Source of the DNA: an uncultured Christensenella sp.
Lineage (GTDB): Bacteria; Bacillota; Clostridia; Christensenellales; UBA3700
NCBI GenBank assembly: GCA_910584635.1
Contig: CAJUBA010000001.1
Location: 1 to 64,000 of the forward strand
Length of the DNA stretch: 64,000 bases
Reading direction: 5' to 3'
Shown: positions 1 through 8,314 of the stretch, piece after piece
How the letters are laid out: every line of letters starts with the position of its first letter
How positions within the stretch are numbered: the stretch's first letter is position 1
The notes under the pieces: generated by a model
What the model was told of the DNA's origin: nothing
Databases searched by the model: none
What the model saw: the letters and a program-made list of their open reading frames with translations, nothing else
Position numbers and translations under genes: made by a program

Positions 1-2
1 AC

Positions 3-1586
3 GACCCGAACGATCCAAATAATCCCAACTATCCTCAGACAGACCCTGACGATCCCAATACTCCGGTAAATCCGGATAATCCCGACGACACTGACGGCGA
101 CAGCGGAGTATTAGACGAAATCCTTGCAAAGATAAAAGACTTGCCGTTATGGCAGTTGATAGCAAGCGGAATAAGTATAATCTTAACGATAGCGTTCTTA
201 TCTAAGACGGCTAGTAATGAGAGTAAGAGAAAGAAAGCGAAGAAAGTAATGGAGAAGAAGTACAATACTTTCTACGCTACAGCATTCTTGGGGATAAGCG
301 TAACCAACTGGACTGTAATAGCAAGTGTGCTGATGGGAACAGCGGTATTGTCTTTAATATTTATGATAATCTCGCAGAAGAGGAGAAACAAAGCGGAAGA
401 AGAGTTAGAAGACGCAAAAGAAGAGTATGAGAGAAATCTAAGAGATATAGACAATAGAAAGAGAGAAACAGACAGTCAGCGACGCGACGAGGACTTGAAG
501 ATGATACTAATGAGTATGCTTGGCGGAAACGCAGGCAATATGCAAGGCGGGCAGGGACAACCGCAAGGTTTTGCGTATAACGGACAGCCGGCGGTTGGAA
601 TGGAAGATATGCGCTGTATGATAAACGACGCGGTAGCCGCTCTATTACCAAACGTACAGCAATACTTGCCGCAACAAGCGTCCGCTAACGACGAAGCGGT
701 AAAAGAACTTGGCAAGTCCGTAGACGAGTTAAAAGAAATCGTCAAAGATATGATAGGAGGCGCTAAGCAAGTTGGAGAGAAACATATAAATGAAACGTAT
801 GTTGAAAAATTAGTAAAGGTAGACGGCAACATTGATAAGATAGACAAATTGATGAAAGCCAACGAAGATTTAATGCGCAATCAAGAAGAATTGATGAAGC
901 AAATAAAAGAACTTTCGACACAAAAGACAGAAAAAGAAGTAATAGAGAAGATAGTCGAAGTTCCCGTAGAGAAAGTAGTTGAAAAAGAAGTCCGCGTTGA
1001 GGTACCTGTCGAAAAGATAGTGGAGAAAGAGGTAGTAAAGGAAGTACCCATTGAGGTAGAGAAAATAGTAGAGAAGGAAGTACCCGTTGAAAAGATAGTG
1101 GAAGTACCAATCGAAGTGGAAAAAGTGGTAGAGAAGATAGTTGAGATACCTGCCGAAAAACCTACTCCCAAAGCAAAGGTAACCGCTCCTAGACTTACCT
1201 TAGACGAAGCGTACGCGAAACTTAGCAAACAGCAAAAGAAGTTCTTTGATACGTTGAAAGAATACGCAATGAGTAAGGATAAGTGTAAAGAGAAGAAATC
1301 CACGTACTATATCTTACTTGGACAGTCGTCTGTGAATCCGTTGGTAAAACTGACGATAAAGAAAGATTGTACAGTAGCGTTATTTAAGATGGAAGACGAG
1401 TATATGAAGGACATCAGAAGGAACGCGGGAAGCGAAGGAACGAAAGTAAAGGTAAAAGAAACGGAGTTGATAGTAGGAGATAGTCAAGCGTTGGCAACAG
1501 CGAAAGAGATGATTGACCTTAGGGAAGATCAGATAGAGAGGTATAATGACTTCCTCAAAGAGCAGAGGTCGATGAAGAAGAGATAG
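3..1586 (+). CDS. Membrane-anchored coiled-coil protein, 5'-truncated by window edge
   Basis: Not recognised as a known family. The frame is open to the left edge, so the gene begins outside the window. The first visible residues are a Pro/Asp/Asn-rich linker (DPNDPNNPNYP, NPDNPDDTDGD), then two hydrophobic helices (WQLIASGISIILTIAFL and TVIASVLMGTAVLSLIFMII, about residues 50-140 of this fragment). A basic and charged coiled coil follows, then a Gly/Gln-rich patch. A degenerate array of VEKIVEKEV/VPVEKIVE units spans roughly 940-1160 bp. A globular C-terminal domain of about 130 residues ends with a Lys/Arg tail. A TTG at 141 could start a shorter product, but continuity of the linker upstream argues it is internal. 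It is probably the membrane-proximal end of a large surface or envelope protein; function unknown. Confidence 0.7.
   Translation, partial: DPNDPNNPNYPQTDPDDPNTPVNPDNPDDTDGDSGVLDEILAKIKDLPLWQLIASGISIILTIAFLSKTASNESKRKKAKKVMEKKYNTFYATAFLGISVTNWTVIASVLMGTAVLSLIFMIISQKRRNKAEEELEDAKEEYERNLRDIDNRKRETDSQRRDEDLKMILMSMLGGNAGNMQGGQGQPQGFAYNGQPAVGMEDMRCMINDAVAALLPNVQQYLPQQASANDEAVKELGKSVDELKEIVKDMIGGAKQVGEKHINETYVEKLVKVDGNIDKIDKLMKANEDLMRNQEELMKQIKELSTQKTEKEVIEKIVEVPVEKVVEKEVRVEVPVEKIVEKEVVKEVPIEVEKIVEKEVPVEKIVEVPIEVEKVVEKIVEIPAEKPTPKAKVTAPRLTLDEAYAKLSKQQKKFFDTLKEYAMSKDKCKEKKSTYYILLGQSSVNPLVKLTIKKDCTVALFKMEDEYMKDIRRNAGSEGTKVKVKETELIVGDSQALATAKEMIDLREDQIERYNDFLKEQRSMKKR
940..1160 (+). repeat. Degenerate tandem array coding VEKIVEKEV-type units
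   Basis: Inside the preceding gene, codons for Val-Glu-Lys-Ile/Val-Val-Glu-Lys-Glu-Val recur in about eight to ten imperfect units. At DNA level units such as gtagagaaagtagttgaaa and cgaaaagatagtggagaaag alternate. The product would be an extended, strongly charged rod or coiled coil. Confidence 0.75.
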
Positions 1587-1590
1587 TCCG

Positions 1591-1721
1591 TTAGACGGCG
1601 TATAACAGGCCACTTTTTGCTTGAACGGGGGATAGACATCGTTTGCCACATACGAGGAGTATGCTATGGCTACTCGTCTACCCCCGTTAAAACAAAAATT
1701 GCCCAATTCTCCGCCGTCTAA
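1591..1721 (+). ncRNA. 131-nt nested-stem structured element (RNA or MITE-like)
   Basis: Complementary blocks are nested in perfect order. TTAGACGGCG (1591-1600) pairs with CGCCGTCTAA (1712-1721). GGC (1608-1610) pairs with GCC (1701-1703). TTTTTG (1614-1619) pairs with CAAAAA (1693-1698). AACGGGGG (1624-1631) pairs with CCCCCGTT (1681-1688), and after a bulged A, TAGAC (1633-1637) pairs with GTCTA (1676-1680). GCCA (1645-1648) pairs with TGGC (1667-1670), and CATAC (1649-1653) with GTATG (1659-1663) around the loop GAGGA. The element starts four bases after the preceding stop codon. It could be a structured RNA or a short mobile element with 10-bp terminal inverted repeats. The family was not recognised. 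Confidence 0.6.
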
Positions 1722-1750
1722 TTGAGGCGTTGAGTAATAGGATTATAATA

Positions 1751-1770
1751 TTCCGACCAAGCGTAAAATC
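1751..1770 (+). repeat. Partial copy of CCGACCAAACG hairpin repeat
   Basis: TTCCGACCAAGCGTAAAATC matches the left half of the two hairpin repeats at 6839-6931 with one base changed. The right half (GATTTTAGTCGG) is absent here. Confidence 0.55.
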
Positions 1771-1881
1771 TAATACTGAGAACACTTTCAATATTATAAA
1801 TAAATATATTAAATATTATATAATCAATATCTAAAAATAATTTGGACATAATCATATTTGTCGGGCGCAAAGTTTAAGAAA

Positions 1882-1909
1882 ATTTTGTCGAATTTCTTTG
1901 CGACAAAAT
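1882..1909 (+). repeat. Inverted repeat upstream of uvrB
   Basis: ATTTTGTCG (1882-1890) and CGACAAAAT (1901-1909) form a perfect 9-bp hairpin with loop AATTTCTTTG. A competing stem, CGCAAAG (1866-1872) with CTTTGCG (1896-1902), overlaps it. The pair lies just upstream of the uvrB -35 box. It is not followed by a T tract. Confidence 0.5.
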
Positions 1910-1920
1910 CAAACAAACAG

Positions 1921-1949
1921 TTGCAAAATGCGAACATTTGTGCTAAAAT
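1921..1949 (+). promoter_or_regulatory. uvrB promoter with LexA-like box
   Basis: TTGCAA (1921-1926), a 17-bp spacer and TAAAAT (1944-1949). CGAAC-ATTT-GTGCT (1931-1944) lies between the boxes. Its left half is a perfect Gram-positive LexA (CGAAC-N4-GTTCG) half-site; its right half is partial. The start codon is only 12 nt past the -10 and has no Shine-Dalgarno. Confidence 0.7.
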
Positions 1950-1961
1950 ACATTTGAAATT

Positions 1962-3917
1962 ATGTTTGAACTCAAAAGCAAATTTACTCCTTGCGGAGAT
2001 CAGCCGCAGGCAATATCGAAGTTGGTAGAGGGCGTAAACGACGGTTTACGAACTCAAGTTTTGCTTGGCGTTACCGGAAGCGGTAAAACTTTTACAATGG
2101 CAAACGTCATAAAGGAGTGTAACCGTCCTGCGTTGGTAATAGCGCACAACAAAACGTTGGCGGCGCAGTTGTGCAATGAGTTCAGAGAATTCTTCCCAAA
2201 CAACAGAGTCGAGTATTTTGTATCTTATTACGATTATTATCAGCCGGAGGCTTATATACCGCGTACGGATACTTATATTGAAAAAGATTTGTCTATCAAC
2301 GACGAAATAGACAGACTTAGGAATTCCGCAACAAGCGCGCTTTGCGAAAGTCGCGACGTTATAGTAGTTTCGTCCGTATCGTGTATTTACGGTTTGGGCG
2401 CGCCGATGGAATATTTTTCAATGGCAATATCGCTTAGGGAAGGACTTACGATAGACAGGGACGCGCTTTTGGATAAACTCGTAGAAATACAGTACAAAAG
2501 AAGCGATATAGAATTTGTCCGCGCTACGTTCAGGGTAAGAGGGGATATAGTGGAAATATTCCCGGTAGAAAGTTTCGACCGCGCTATAAGAGTTGAGTTT
2601 TGGGGGGATGAGATAGAAAAAATATCTCAATTCGACCCCGTTACTTCAAAAGCGACTTGCGGACTCAAGCACGTTAATATTTTCCCCGCTACGCATTACG
2701 TTGTAGAGCGAGAAAAAATGGAGCCTTGCCTTGAAAAAATACGCGACGATATGGTCGCGCAGATAGAACTCTTTACTCAACAGGGAAAGTTGCTCGAAGC
2801 GCAAAGACTCAAAGAAAGAGTAAGTTACGACCTTGAAATGATACGTGAAATGGGATACTGCTCGGGAATAGAAAACTATTCCAGATACTTCGACGGAAGA
2901 CTTCCCGGACAACCTCCTTATACGTTGCTAGATTTCTTCCCAAAAGACTTTTTGCTTTTTGTAGACGAAAGCCACATGACGTTGCCGCAGGTGCGCGCAA
3001 TGTTTAACGGCGACTTATCCAGAAAAGTCAATCTTGTGGATTACGGATTCAGACTCCCGTCTGCGTATGACAACAGACCGCTGAAATTCGACGAGTTTGA
3101 CGAACGGGTAGGGCAAATGATATGCGTATCCGCGACCCCTGCAAAATATGAACTTGAACAGGCTGGGCAGGTGGTCGAACAACTTATACGTCCTACCGGA
3201 CTTATAGACCCGGAAGTGGAAATACGTCCGATTGAGGGGCAAATAGACGACCTGATATCGCGTATAAACGATACCGTAGACAAAAAAGCGAGAGTTTTGG
3301 TAACGACGCTTACAAAAAAAATGGCGGAAAGTCTTACCGCATATCTTACGGAAAGACATATCAAAGTCAAGTATATGCACTCTGATATAGATACGTTGGA
3401 AAGAATAGAGATTATAGCGGGATTGAGAAAGGGCGAATTTGACGTGTTGGTCGGCATCAACTTGTTGAGAGAAGGTTTGGATATTCCGGAAGTTCAACTT
3501 GTGGCGATTCTCGACGCCGACAAAGAAGGCTTTTTGAGAAGCGAAACTTCTTTGATTCAGACAATAGGAAGAGCGGCGAGAAACAGCGAGGCTAAGGTAA
3601 TAATGTACGCGGACAGAATTACCGACAGTATGCGAAATGCGATAGAAGAAACCAATAGAAGAAGAGAAGTTCAAAGCGAGTACAACAAGATTCACGGCAT
3701 CACGCCTAAGACGATAGTCAAAGAAATCAGCAATTCGTTGGAGATATCCAAGAAGTTGGAAGACAAGTCAATCAGATCGTCAAAGGATATTCAGAGAGAA
3801 CTTTCGAGATTGACTTCGGCAATGAAAGTAGCGTCGGCGAATCTTGATTTCGAGTTGGCTATCAAGTACCGCGAGGAAATAGCAAAACTCAAATCGCAAA
3901 TGAAAGACGCAAGATAA
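1962..3917 (+). CDS. uvrB: UvrABC excinuclease subunit B
   Basis: DNA damage-verification helicase of nucleotide excision repair. UvrA loads it onto lesions and it recruits UvrC. It has 651 residues, the usual length. Visible motifs are Walker A GVTGSGKTFT (about 39-48), the beta-hairpin YYDYYQPEAYIPRTDTYIEKD region (about 92-112, inserted at the lesion), motif II as DESH (about 338), helicase motif VI QTIGRAARN (about 538), and a C-terminal UVR domain (last 40 residues, DFELAIKYREEIAKLK) that binds UvrC. It is first in an operon with uvrA 37 nt downstream. The promoter carries a LexA-like site, so SOS control is likely. The mRNA leader is at most a few bases. Confidence 0.98.
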   Translation: MFELKSKFTPCGDQPQAISKLVEGVNDGLRTQVLLGVTGSGKTFTMANVIKECNRPALVIAHNKTLAAQLCNEFREFFPNNRVEYFVSYYDYYQPEAYIPRTDTYIEKDLSINDEIDRLRNSATSALCESRDVIVVSSVSCIYGLGAPMEYFSMAISLREGLTIDRDALLDKLVEIQYKRSDIEFVRATFRVRGDIVEIFPVESFDRAIRVEFWGDEIEKISQFDPVTSKATCGLKHVNIFPATHYVVEREKMEPCLEKIRDDMVAQIELFTQQGKLLEAQRLKERVSYDLEMIREMGYCSGIENYSRYFDGRLPGQPPYTLLDFFPKDFLLFVDESHMTLPQVRAMFNGDLSRKVNLVDYGFRLPSAYDNRPLKFDEFDERVGQMICVSATPAKYELEQAGQVVEQLIRPTGLIDPEVEIRPIEGQIDDLISRINDTVDKKARVLVTTLTKKMAESLTAYLTERHIKVKYMHSDIDTLERIEIIAGLRKGEFDVLVGINLLREGLDIPEVQLVAILDADKEGFLRSETSLIQTIGRAARNSEAKVIMYADRITDSMRNAIEETNRRREVQSEYNKIHGITPKTIVKEISNSLEISKKLEDKSIRSSKDIQRELSRLTSAMKVASANLDFELAIKYREEIAKLKSQMKDAR

Positions 3918-3954
3918 GATAGATAAATCATTATAGATATACGGAGCAAACAGT

Positions 3955-6771
3955 ATGCAGGATTTTATAAACATAAAGGGCGCAAGAGTACACAATCTTA
4001 AAAATATAGACGTAAGTATTCCAAGAGACAAACTCGTAGTTTTGACGGGTTTGAGCGGCTCGGGTAAATCTTCGTTGGCTTTTGACACGATATTTGCCGA
4101 AGGACAGCGCAGATATATGGAAAGTTTGTCTTCTTACGCCAGACAGTTTTTGGGGCAGATGGATAAACCGGACGTCGACTATATTGACGGACTTTCTCCG
4201 GCAATTTCTATAGATCAGAAGACTACTTCGCACAACCCTCGTTCCACGGTGGGTACCGTTACTGAAATATACGATTACTTGCGTTTGCTATACGCCAGAA
4301 TAGGTCTTCCGCACTGCCCGAAATGCGGTAAAGAAATTGTTCAGCAATCTGTCGACCAAATAGCGGATAAAGTACTTTGCAATGAGAACGGCGCTAAAAT
4401 AAGAGTTCTTGCGCCAGTAGTTAGAGGACGTAAAGGGGAATACGGCAAGCAGATAGAAGGGTATAAAAAAAGCGGTTACAGCAGACTTATAGTAGACGGC
4501 AGCGAATACAATATTTTGGACGAAGATATAAATCTTGATAAAAATTATAAGCACAACATAAAAATAGTCGTCGACAGAATAGTCTTGAAACCTGACGTAA
4601 ACAGGCGTCTTACCGATTCTTTGGAAGCGGCGCTTAAACTTGCCGAAGGGCTGGTCGAAGTGGAAGTGAACGGAGCAATCACGCTTTATTCTACCAAGTA
4701 TTCGTGTCCAGACTGCGATATAAGCATAGAGGAACTTCAACCTAGAATGTTTTCTTTTAACTCGCCGTTCGGCGCTTGTCCCGATTGTTACGGTTTGGGA
4801 TTCAAAAGCGCTTTGGATATAAATAAATTGGTCAAGTGGGACAAATCCGTAGCAGAAGGCGCGTTGGACGTAAGCGGTTGGAATATGGACGTGGGAAATT
4901 ACTCGACGGCTACTTTTACCGCGCTCGCTAAAAGACACGGTTTTTCATTGCGTACGCCAATGAAAGAACTCCCCGATAATATCGTAAATATACTTCTTTA
5001 CGGCGACGAAGAAAAGTTGCAAATAAATTTCAATTCGGCAATGGGAAGCGGAGTTTTTAACAGGAACTTCGAAGGCGTGGCAAACAATATAATGCGTAGG
5101 TTCAGAGAAACAAGTTCCGATTATGTTAAGCAGGAACTTTCAAAACTTATGAAAGAAGTACCTTGCGATTTGTGTCGCGGTAAGAGATTGAAGAGAGAGA
5201 TACTCGGCGTTACCGTAGGCGGAAAAAATATCGACGAAGTTTGCAGACTGTCTATCGATAAAGCGTTGGAGTTTTTTGAAAATCTGCAGTTGACTTCGAC
5301 GCAGCAAATAATCGCCAATCAAATATTGAAAGAAATAAAAGCAAGGCTTGGGTTCTTGGTAAACGTCGGGTTGAATTATCTCCAACTTGCCCGTTCTTCC
5401 GCCACGCTTTCTGGCGGAGAAGCGCAGAGAATAAGACTTGCTACTCAAATAGGAAGCGGACTTGTCGGGGTGCTGTATATTTTGGACGAACCCAGTATCG
5501 GTCTGCATCAGCGCGACAACGATAAGTTGCTTATGACGCTTGAAAGATTGCGCGATTTAGGCAACACTTTGATAGTGGTCGAGCATGATGAAGATACTAT
5601 GATGAAAGCCGATTATATCGTAGATATAGGACCGGGCGCGGGAATAAACGGAGGCGAAGTAGTCGTCGCGGGTACTCCTCAACAAGTCATGGCTTGCGAG
5701 AATTCAATAACGGGCGCGTACATGGCGGGCAGAGAAAAGATAGAGTTGCCAGACGAGCGAAGAGAAGGCAACGGGAAATTCTTGCAAGTGCGCGGAGCGG
5801 TAAAGAATAATTTGAAAAATATAGACGTCGACGTGCCGTTGGGGACATTTACGGTAATCACCGGCGTTAGCGGAAGCGGTAAAAGCAGTCTGATAAACGA
5901 AGTTATATATCCCGTGCTTCAAAACAAACTAAACGGAGCGCGCGACGTTGAATTGAACTGCAAAGAAATTCTGGGAATAGAAGAGTTGGATAAAGTAATC
6001 GCGATAGACCAAAGTCCGATAGGAAGAACACCTCGTTCCAACCCCGCGACATATACCAACGTCTTTACAGCTATAAGAGATTTATATGCCAAAACTCCCG
6101 AAGCAAAGTCAAGAGGATATAAAAGCGGAAGATTTTCATTTAACATATCCGGCGGACGTTGCGAAAACTGCGCCGGCGACGGTATAAAGAAAATCGAAAT
6201 GCATTTTCTTTCGGACGTTTACGTCCCTTGCGAAGTATGCGGTGGAAAACGCTATAACAGAGAAACTTTACAGGTAAAATACAAGGGCAAAAATATTTAT
6301 GACGTTTTGGATATGACTGTTGCCGAAGCGTGCGAATTTTTCGCCAATATACCGCAGATATATAACAAAATATCTACGTTAAACGACGTGGGACTTTCCT
6401 ATGTAAAACTCGGTCAGTCGGCGACAACTCTTTCGGGAGGCGAGGCGCAAAGAGTAAAACTAGCAACGGAACTTTCAAAAAGATCTACCGGCAAAACGGT
6501 TTATATTCTTGACGAACCTACTACGGGACTTCATAGCGCAGACGTCAAAAAACTTGTCGCTATACTGCAAAGACTCGTATCCAAAGGCAATACCGTTATA
6601 GTAATCGAACATAATCTCGACGTAATAAAAGTGGCGGATTATATTATCGACCTCGGTCCCGAAGGCGGAGAATACGGCGGAACGATAGTCGCGCACGGCA
6701 CGCCTGAACAAGTGGCGCAAAACCCTAAAAGTTATACGGGTAAATATTTGATAAGTAAATTGAAAGATTAA
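3955..6771 (+). CDS. uvrA: UvrABC excinuclease subunit A
   Basis: Damage-sensing ABC-type ATPase that dimerises and delivers UvrB. It has 938 residues, normal for the family. It carries two ATPase modules: Walker A GLSGSGKSS near residue 31 and GVSGSGKSS near residue 638, with signature LSGGEAQR twice. Cys pairs of the zinc modules are visible (CPDC near 254, CPDC near 280, CENC near 734, CEVC near 760). The switch regions DEPSIGLHQRDN and DEPTTGLHSADV are intact. The start ATG follows CGGAG by 8 nt. It is cotranscribed with uvrB and followed by an intrinsic terminator. Confidence 0.98.
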   Translation: MQDFINIKGARVHNLKNIDVSIPRDKLVVLTGLSGSGKSSLAFDTIFAEGQRRYMESLSSYARQFLGQMDKPDVDYIDGLSPAISIDQKTTSHNPRSTVGTVTEIYDYLRLLYARIGLPHCPKCGKEIVQQSVDQIADKVLCNENGAKIRVLAPVVRGRKGEYGKQIEGYKKSGYSRLIVDGSEYNILDEDINLDKNYKHNIKIVVDRIVLKPDVNRRLTDSLEAALKLAEGLVEVEVNGAITLYSTKYSCPDCDISIEELQPRMFSFNSPFGACPDCYGLGFKSALDINKLVKWDKSVAEGALDVSGWNMDVGNYSTATFTALAKRHGFSLRTPMKELPDNIVNILLYGDEEKLQINFNSAMGSGVFNRNFEGVANNIMRRFRETSSDYVKQELSKLMKEVPCDLCRGKRLKREILGVTVGGKNIDEVCRLSIDKALEFFENLQLTSTQQIIANQILKEIKARLGFLVNVGLNYLQLARSSATLSGGEAQRIRLATQIGSGLVGVLYILDEPSIGLHQRDNDKLLMTLERLRDLGNTLIVVEHDEDTMMKADYIVDIGPGAGINGGEVVVAGTPQQVMACENSITGAYMAGREKIELPDERREGNGKFLQVRGAVKNNLKNIDVDVPLGTFTVITGVSGSGKSSLINEVIYPVLQNKLNGARDVELNCKEILGIEELDKVIAIDQSPIGRTPRSNPATYTNVFTAIRDLYAKTPEAKSRGYKSGRFSFNISGGRCENCAGDGIKKIEMHFLSDVYVPCEVCGGKRYNRETLQVKYKGKNIYDVLDMTVAEACEFFANIPQIYNKISTLNDVGLSYVKLGQSATTLSGGEAQRVKLATELSKRSTGKTVYILDEPTTGLHSADVKKLVAILQRLVSKGNTVIVIEHNLDVIKVADYIIDLGPEGGEYGGTIVAHGTPEQVAQNPKSYTGKYLISKLKD

Positions 6772-6791
6772 ATACAATATTGATTACATTC

Positions 6792-6821
6792 AAAAGAGTA
6801 AGCGACGGCTTGCTCTTTTTC
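6792..6821 (+). terminator. Intrinsic terminator after uvrA
   Basis: AAAAGAGTAAGC, loop GACG, GCTTGCTCTTTTT: an 8-bp core stem with one wobble pair, followed by a T run. Confidence 0.85.
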
Positions 6822-6838
6822 TATTGCGCTACGCTTTT

Positions 6839-6931
6839 CCGACCAAACGTAAAATCTACGCTACGCTACGATTTTAGTCGGACTTTTCCCGACCAAACGC
6901 GAAATCTTCATTGCATTATGATTTCGGTCGG
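6839..6931 (+). repeat. Two tandem hairpin repeats (CCGACCAAACG...GTCGG)
   Basis: Two copies lie side by side, 6839-6881 and 6889-6931. Each reads CCGAC-CAAACG-(T/C)(A/G)AAATC, about 13 variable bases, GATTT(T/C)(A/G)-GTCGG. The outer CCGAC/GTCGG and inner AAATC/GATTT arms pair. Compensating changes between copies (TAAAATC/GATTTTA versus CGAAATC/GATTTCG) suggest the stem itself is preserved. Confidence 0.7.
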
Positions 6932-6962
6932 ACTTAGTTATATTGATATTTATTAAACTAGA

Positions 6963-7053
6963 TTTTTCGACTACGCTCAGAAGGACGGATGAATAAGCGA
7001 TACTATGTTAACTCTCCCGTCATATTGAGCGTAGTGAAACGAAGTCGAAATAT
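6963..7053 (+). repeat. Extragenic inverted repeat of the TGAGCGTAG type
   Basis: TTTTTCGACTACGCTCA (6963-6979) is the inverse of TGAGCGTAG...GTCGAAA (7026-7050), which carries a 10-base insertion, TGAAACGAAG. GACGG and CCGTC lie inside. This resembles the small dispersed CGTCATTCTGAGCG-type intergenic repeats seen in many bacterial genomes. No coding content. Confidence 0.6.
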
Positions 7054-7111
7054 CTAAATTAAATACACAATCCATTTCAAGTCCGATTTGAGCGTTGTTA
7101 TATTTATTATT

Positions 7112-7140
7112 TTGAAAATTATTTTATACTTACATAAAAC
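7112..7140 (+). promoter_or_regulatory. Putative promoter of DUF421 gene
   Basis: TTGAAA (7112-7117), 17 bp, TAAAAC (7135-7140), 25 nt before the preferred ATG at 7166. Confidence 0.45.
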
Positions 7141-7165
7141 GTTTTTATTAGCGCATACTGGGAGT

Positions 7166-7873
7166 ATGTTAATAGTATTCACAAGAGCGATAGTTATCTA
7201 TATTTTTTTGCTGATAGTAATGCGATTGATGGGCAAAAAGCAGTTGGGCGAATTACAGCCTTTTGAATTTGCTATAACATTGATTGCCGCAGAACTTGCG
7301 TGTATTCCTATGTCGGATACGCAAGTACCGATACTTTACGGTTTGGTACCGATATTTACGCTGTTTGTAGTGGAATTCTGTTTGACGAAAATAGTCAAGC
7401 ATTCTTTGAAAATGCGTAAACTCATCAACGGCAAACCCGTAATAGTCATCACTCCCAACGGTATAGACTTTGAGGCGATAAACAAACTAGATATGACAGT
7501 CCACGATATTATGGAGTCGATAAGAGCCAAAGATTATACCTCTCCCGAAGAGATAGAATGGGCGATTATAGAGACCAACGGCGATATGTCTGTCGTACCG
7601 AAATCGGCAAACAAACCTTTGACAGTAGCGGATATGCAATTAAACGTCGAACAAACGCAGTTGCCGTATTCTGTAATATGCGAAGGAAAGCGTATGGGGA
7701 ATAATATTAAAAAGTGCAATCTGGACGAAAATAAAGTGGATTCGCTTTTGAATAAATTACAATTTAAGCAGGAAGATATATTGCTTATGTTGGTAACGGG
7801 CGGCGACGATTTCTATCTTCAACCGAAAAAAGGTAAATTCGTTTCCGGTAAGATAAGCGAGGAGGTAGGTTAA
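7166..7873 (+). CDS. DUF421 (YetF/YcaP-like) membrane protein
   Basis: Inner-membrane protein of the DUF421 family; biochemical role unknown, and Bacillus homologues are linked to spores or envelope. From ATG 7166 it has 235 residues. The N-terminal MLIVFTRAIVIYIFLLIVMRLMGKKQLGELQPFE motif region is typical of the family. Three hydrophobic helices are followed by a soluble C-terminal alpha/beta domain (KPVIVITPNG, ITPNGIDFEAINK). The frame is open further upstream to a TTG at 7088, but that extension overlaps the putative promoter and is unlike family N-termini. It overlaps the next gene by one base (TAATG), so the two are translationally coupled. Confidence 0.85.
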   Translation: MLIVFTRAIVIYIFLLIVMRLMGKKQLGELQPFEFAITLIAAELACIPMSDTQVPILYGLVPIFTLFVVEFCLTKIVKHSLKMRKLINGKPVIVITPNGIDFEAINKLDMTVHDIMESIRAKDYTSPEEIEWAIIETNGDMSVVPKSANKPLTVADMQLNVEQTQLPYSVICEGKRMGNNIKKCNLDENKVDSLLNKLQFKQEDILLMLVTGGDDFYLQPKKGKFVSGKISEEVG

Positions 7874-8253
7874 TGGGTAAGATTATATTGACCGTTGTTC
7901 TGGTCGCTATAATATTGGCGTTGGGAATAACCGAGCAAATATTTATGCAAAGAAGTTTTGACGACCTTGCTGAAAAATGTGCAGAAGTTCAGGATATGCT
8001 TATCAAAAAAGATTACGCCGAGGCGAGAAAAGCAGTCGAGCAAATGAAAGAATGGTGGGCGAAAAAGAGAGATATATTGGAATTTACCTGTCCCAACAAC
8101 GACGTCAAGGATATCTATAAAGAGATAGGCGAGTTACAGGGAACGATATACGCGGAAATGTACGACGATTCTATTACCCGTACAAACGTAATCAAAAGTA
8201 TGGCGGAAAACTCCAAAAACCTTTTGGCATACAGAATAAAGAATATACTTTAA
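7873..8253 (+). CDS. DUF4363 family small membrane-anchored protein
   Basis: A 126-residue protein with one N-terminal hydrophobic helix (IILTVVLVAIILALGI) and a charged helical domain facing the outside or the periplasm-like space. Family DUF4363 commonly follows DUF421 genes, which matches this overlap and order. It probably works with the preceding membrane protein; activity unknown. It ends before a bidirectional terminator shared with the convergent folate operon. Confidence 0.75.
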   Translation: MGKIILTVVLVAIILALGITEQIFMQRSFDDLAEKCAEVQDMLIKKDYAEARKAVEQMKEWWAKKRDILEFTCPNNDVKDIYKEIGELQGTIYAEMYDDSITRTNVIKSMAENSKNLLAYRIKNIL

Positions 8254-8268
8254 CCGGTTAGTTAAAAC

Positions 8269-8299
8269 CAAAAGCGAGGTAATTTCGACCTCGCTTTTG
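8269..8299. terminator. Bidirectional terminator between DUF4363 gene and folBK
   Basis: CAAAAGCGAGGT (8269-8280), loop AATTTCG, ACCTCGCTTTTG (8288-8299): a perfect 12-bp stem between convergent genes, with T runs on both strands. Confidence 0.85.
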
Positions 8300-8314
8300 C
8301 GTATGAATAAATTT

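Noticed and set aside
881..1303. Long minus-strand open frame rich in Ser/Thr/Phe across the VEK repeat region
   Set aside because: It is the antisense shadow of the VEKIVEKEV codons; no ribosome site and low-complexity composition.
3..1586. CRISPR or phage origin of the first gene's repeats
   Set aside because: Repeats are in-frame, degenerate and coding, with no spacers; no phage genes adjoin.
1666..1725. 19-codon ORF inside the nested-stem element (ATG after GAGGAG)
   Set aside because: Too short and dictated by the palindrome; mentioned only as a possible leader peptide, not called as a gene.
7088..7165. Upstream extension of the DUF421 gene from TTG 7088
   Set aside because: It overlaps the probable promoter and is unlike family N-termini.
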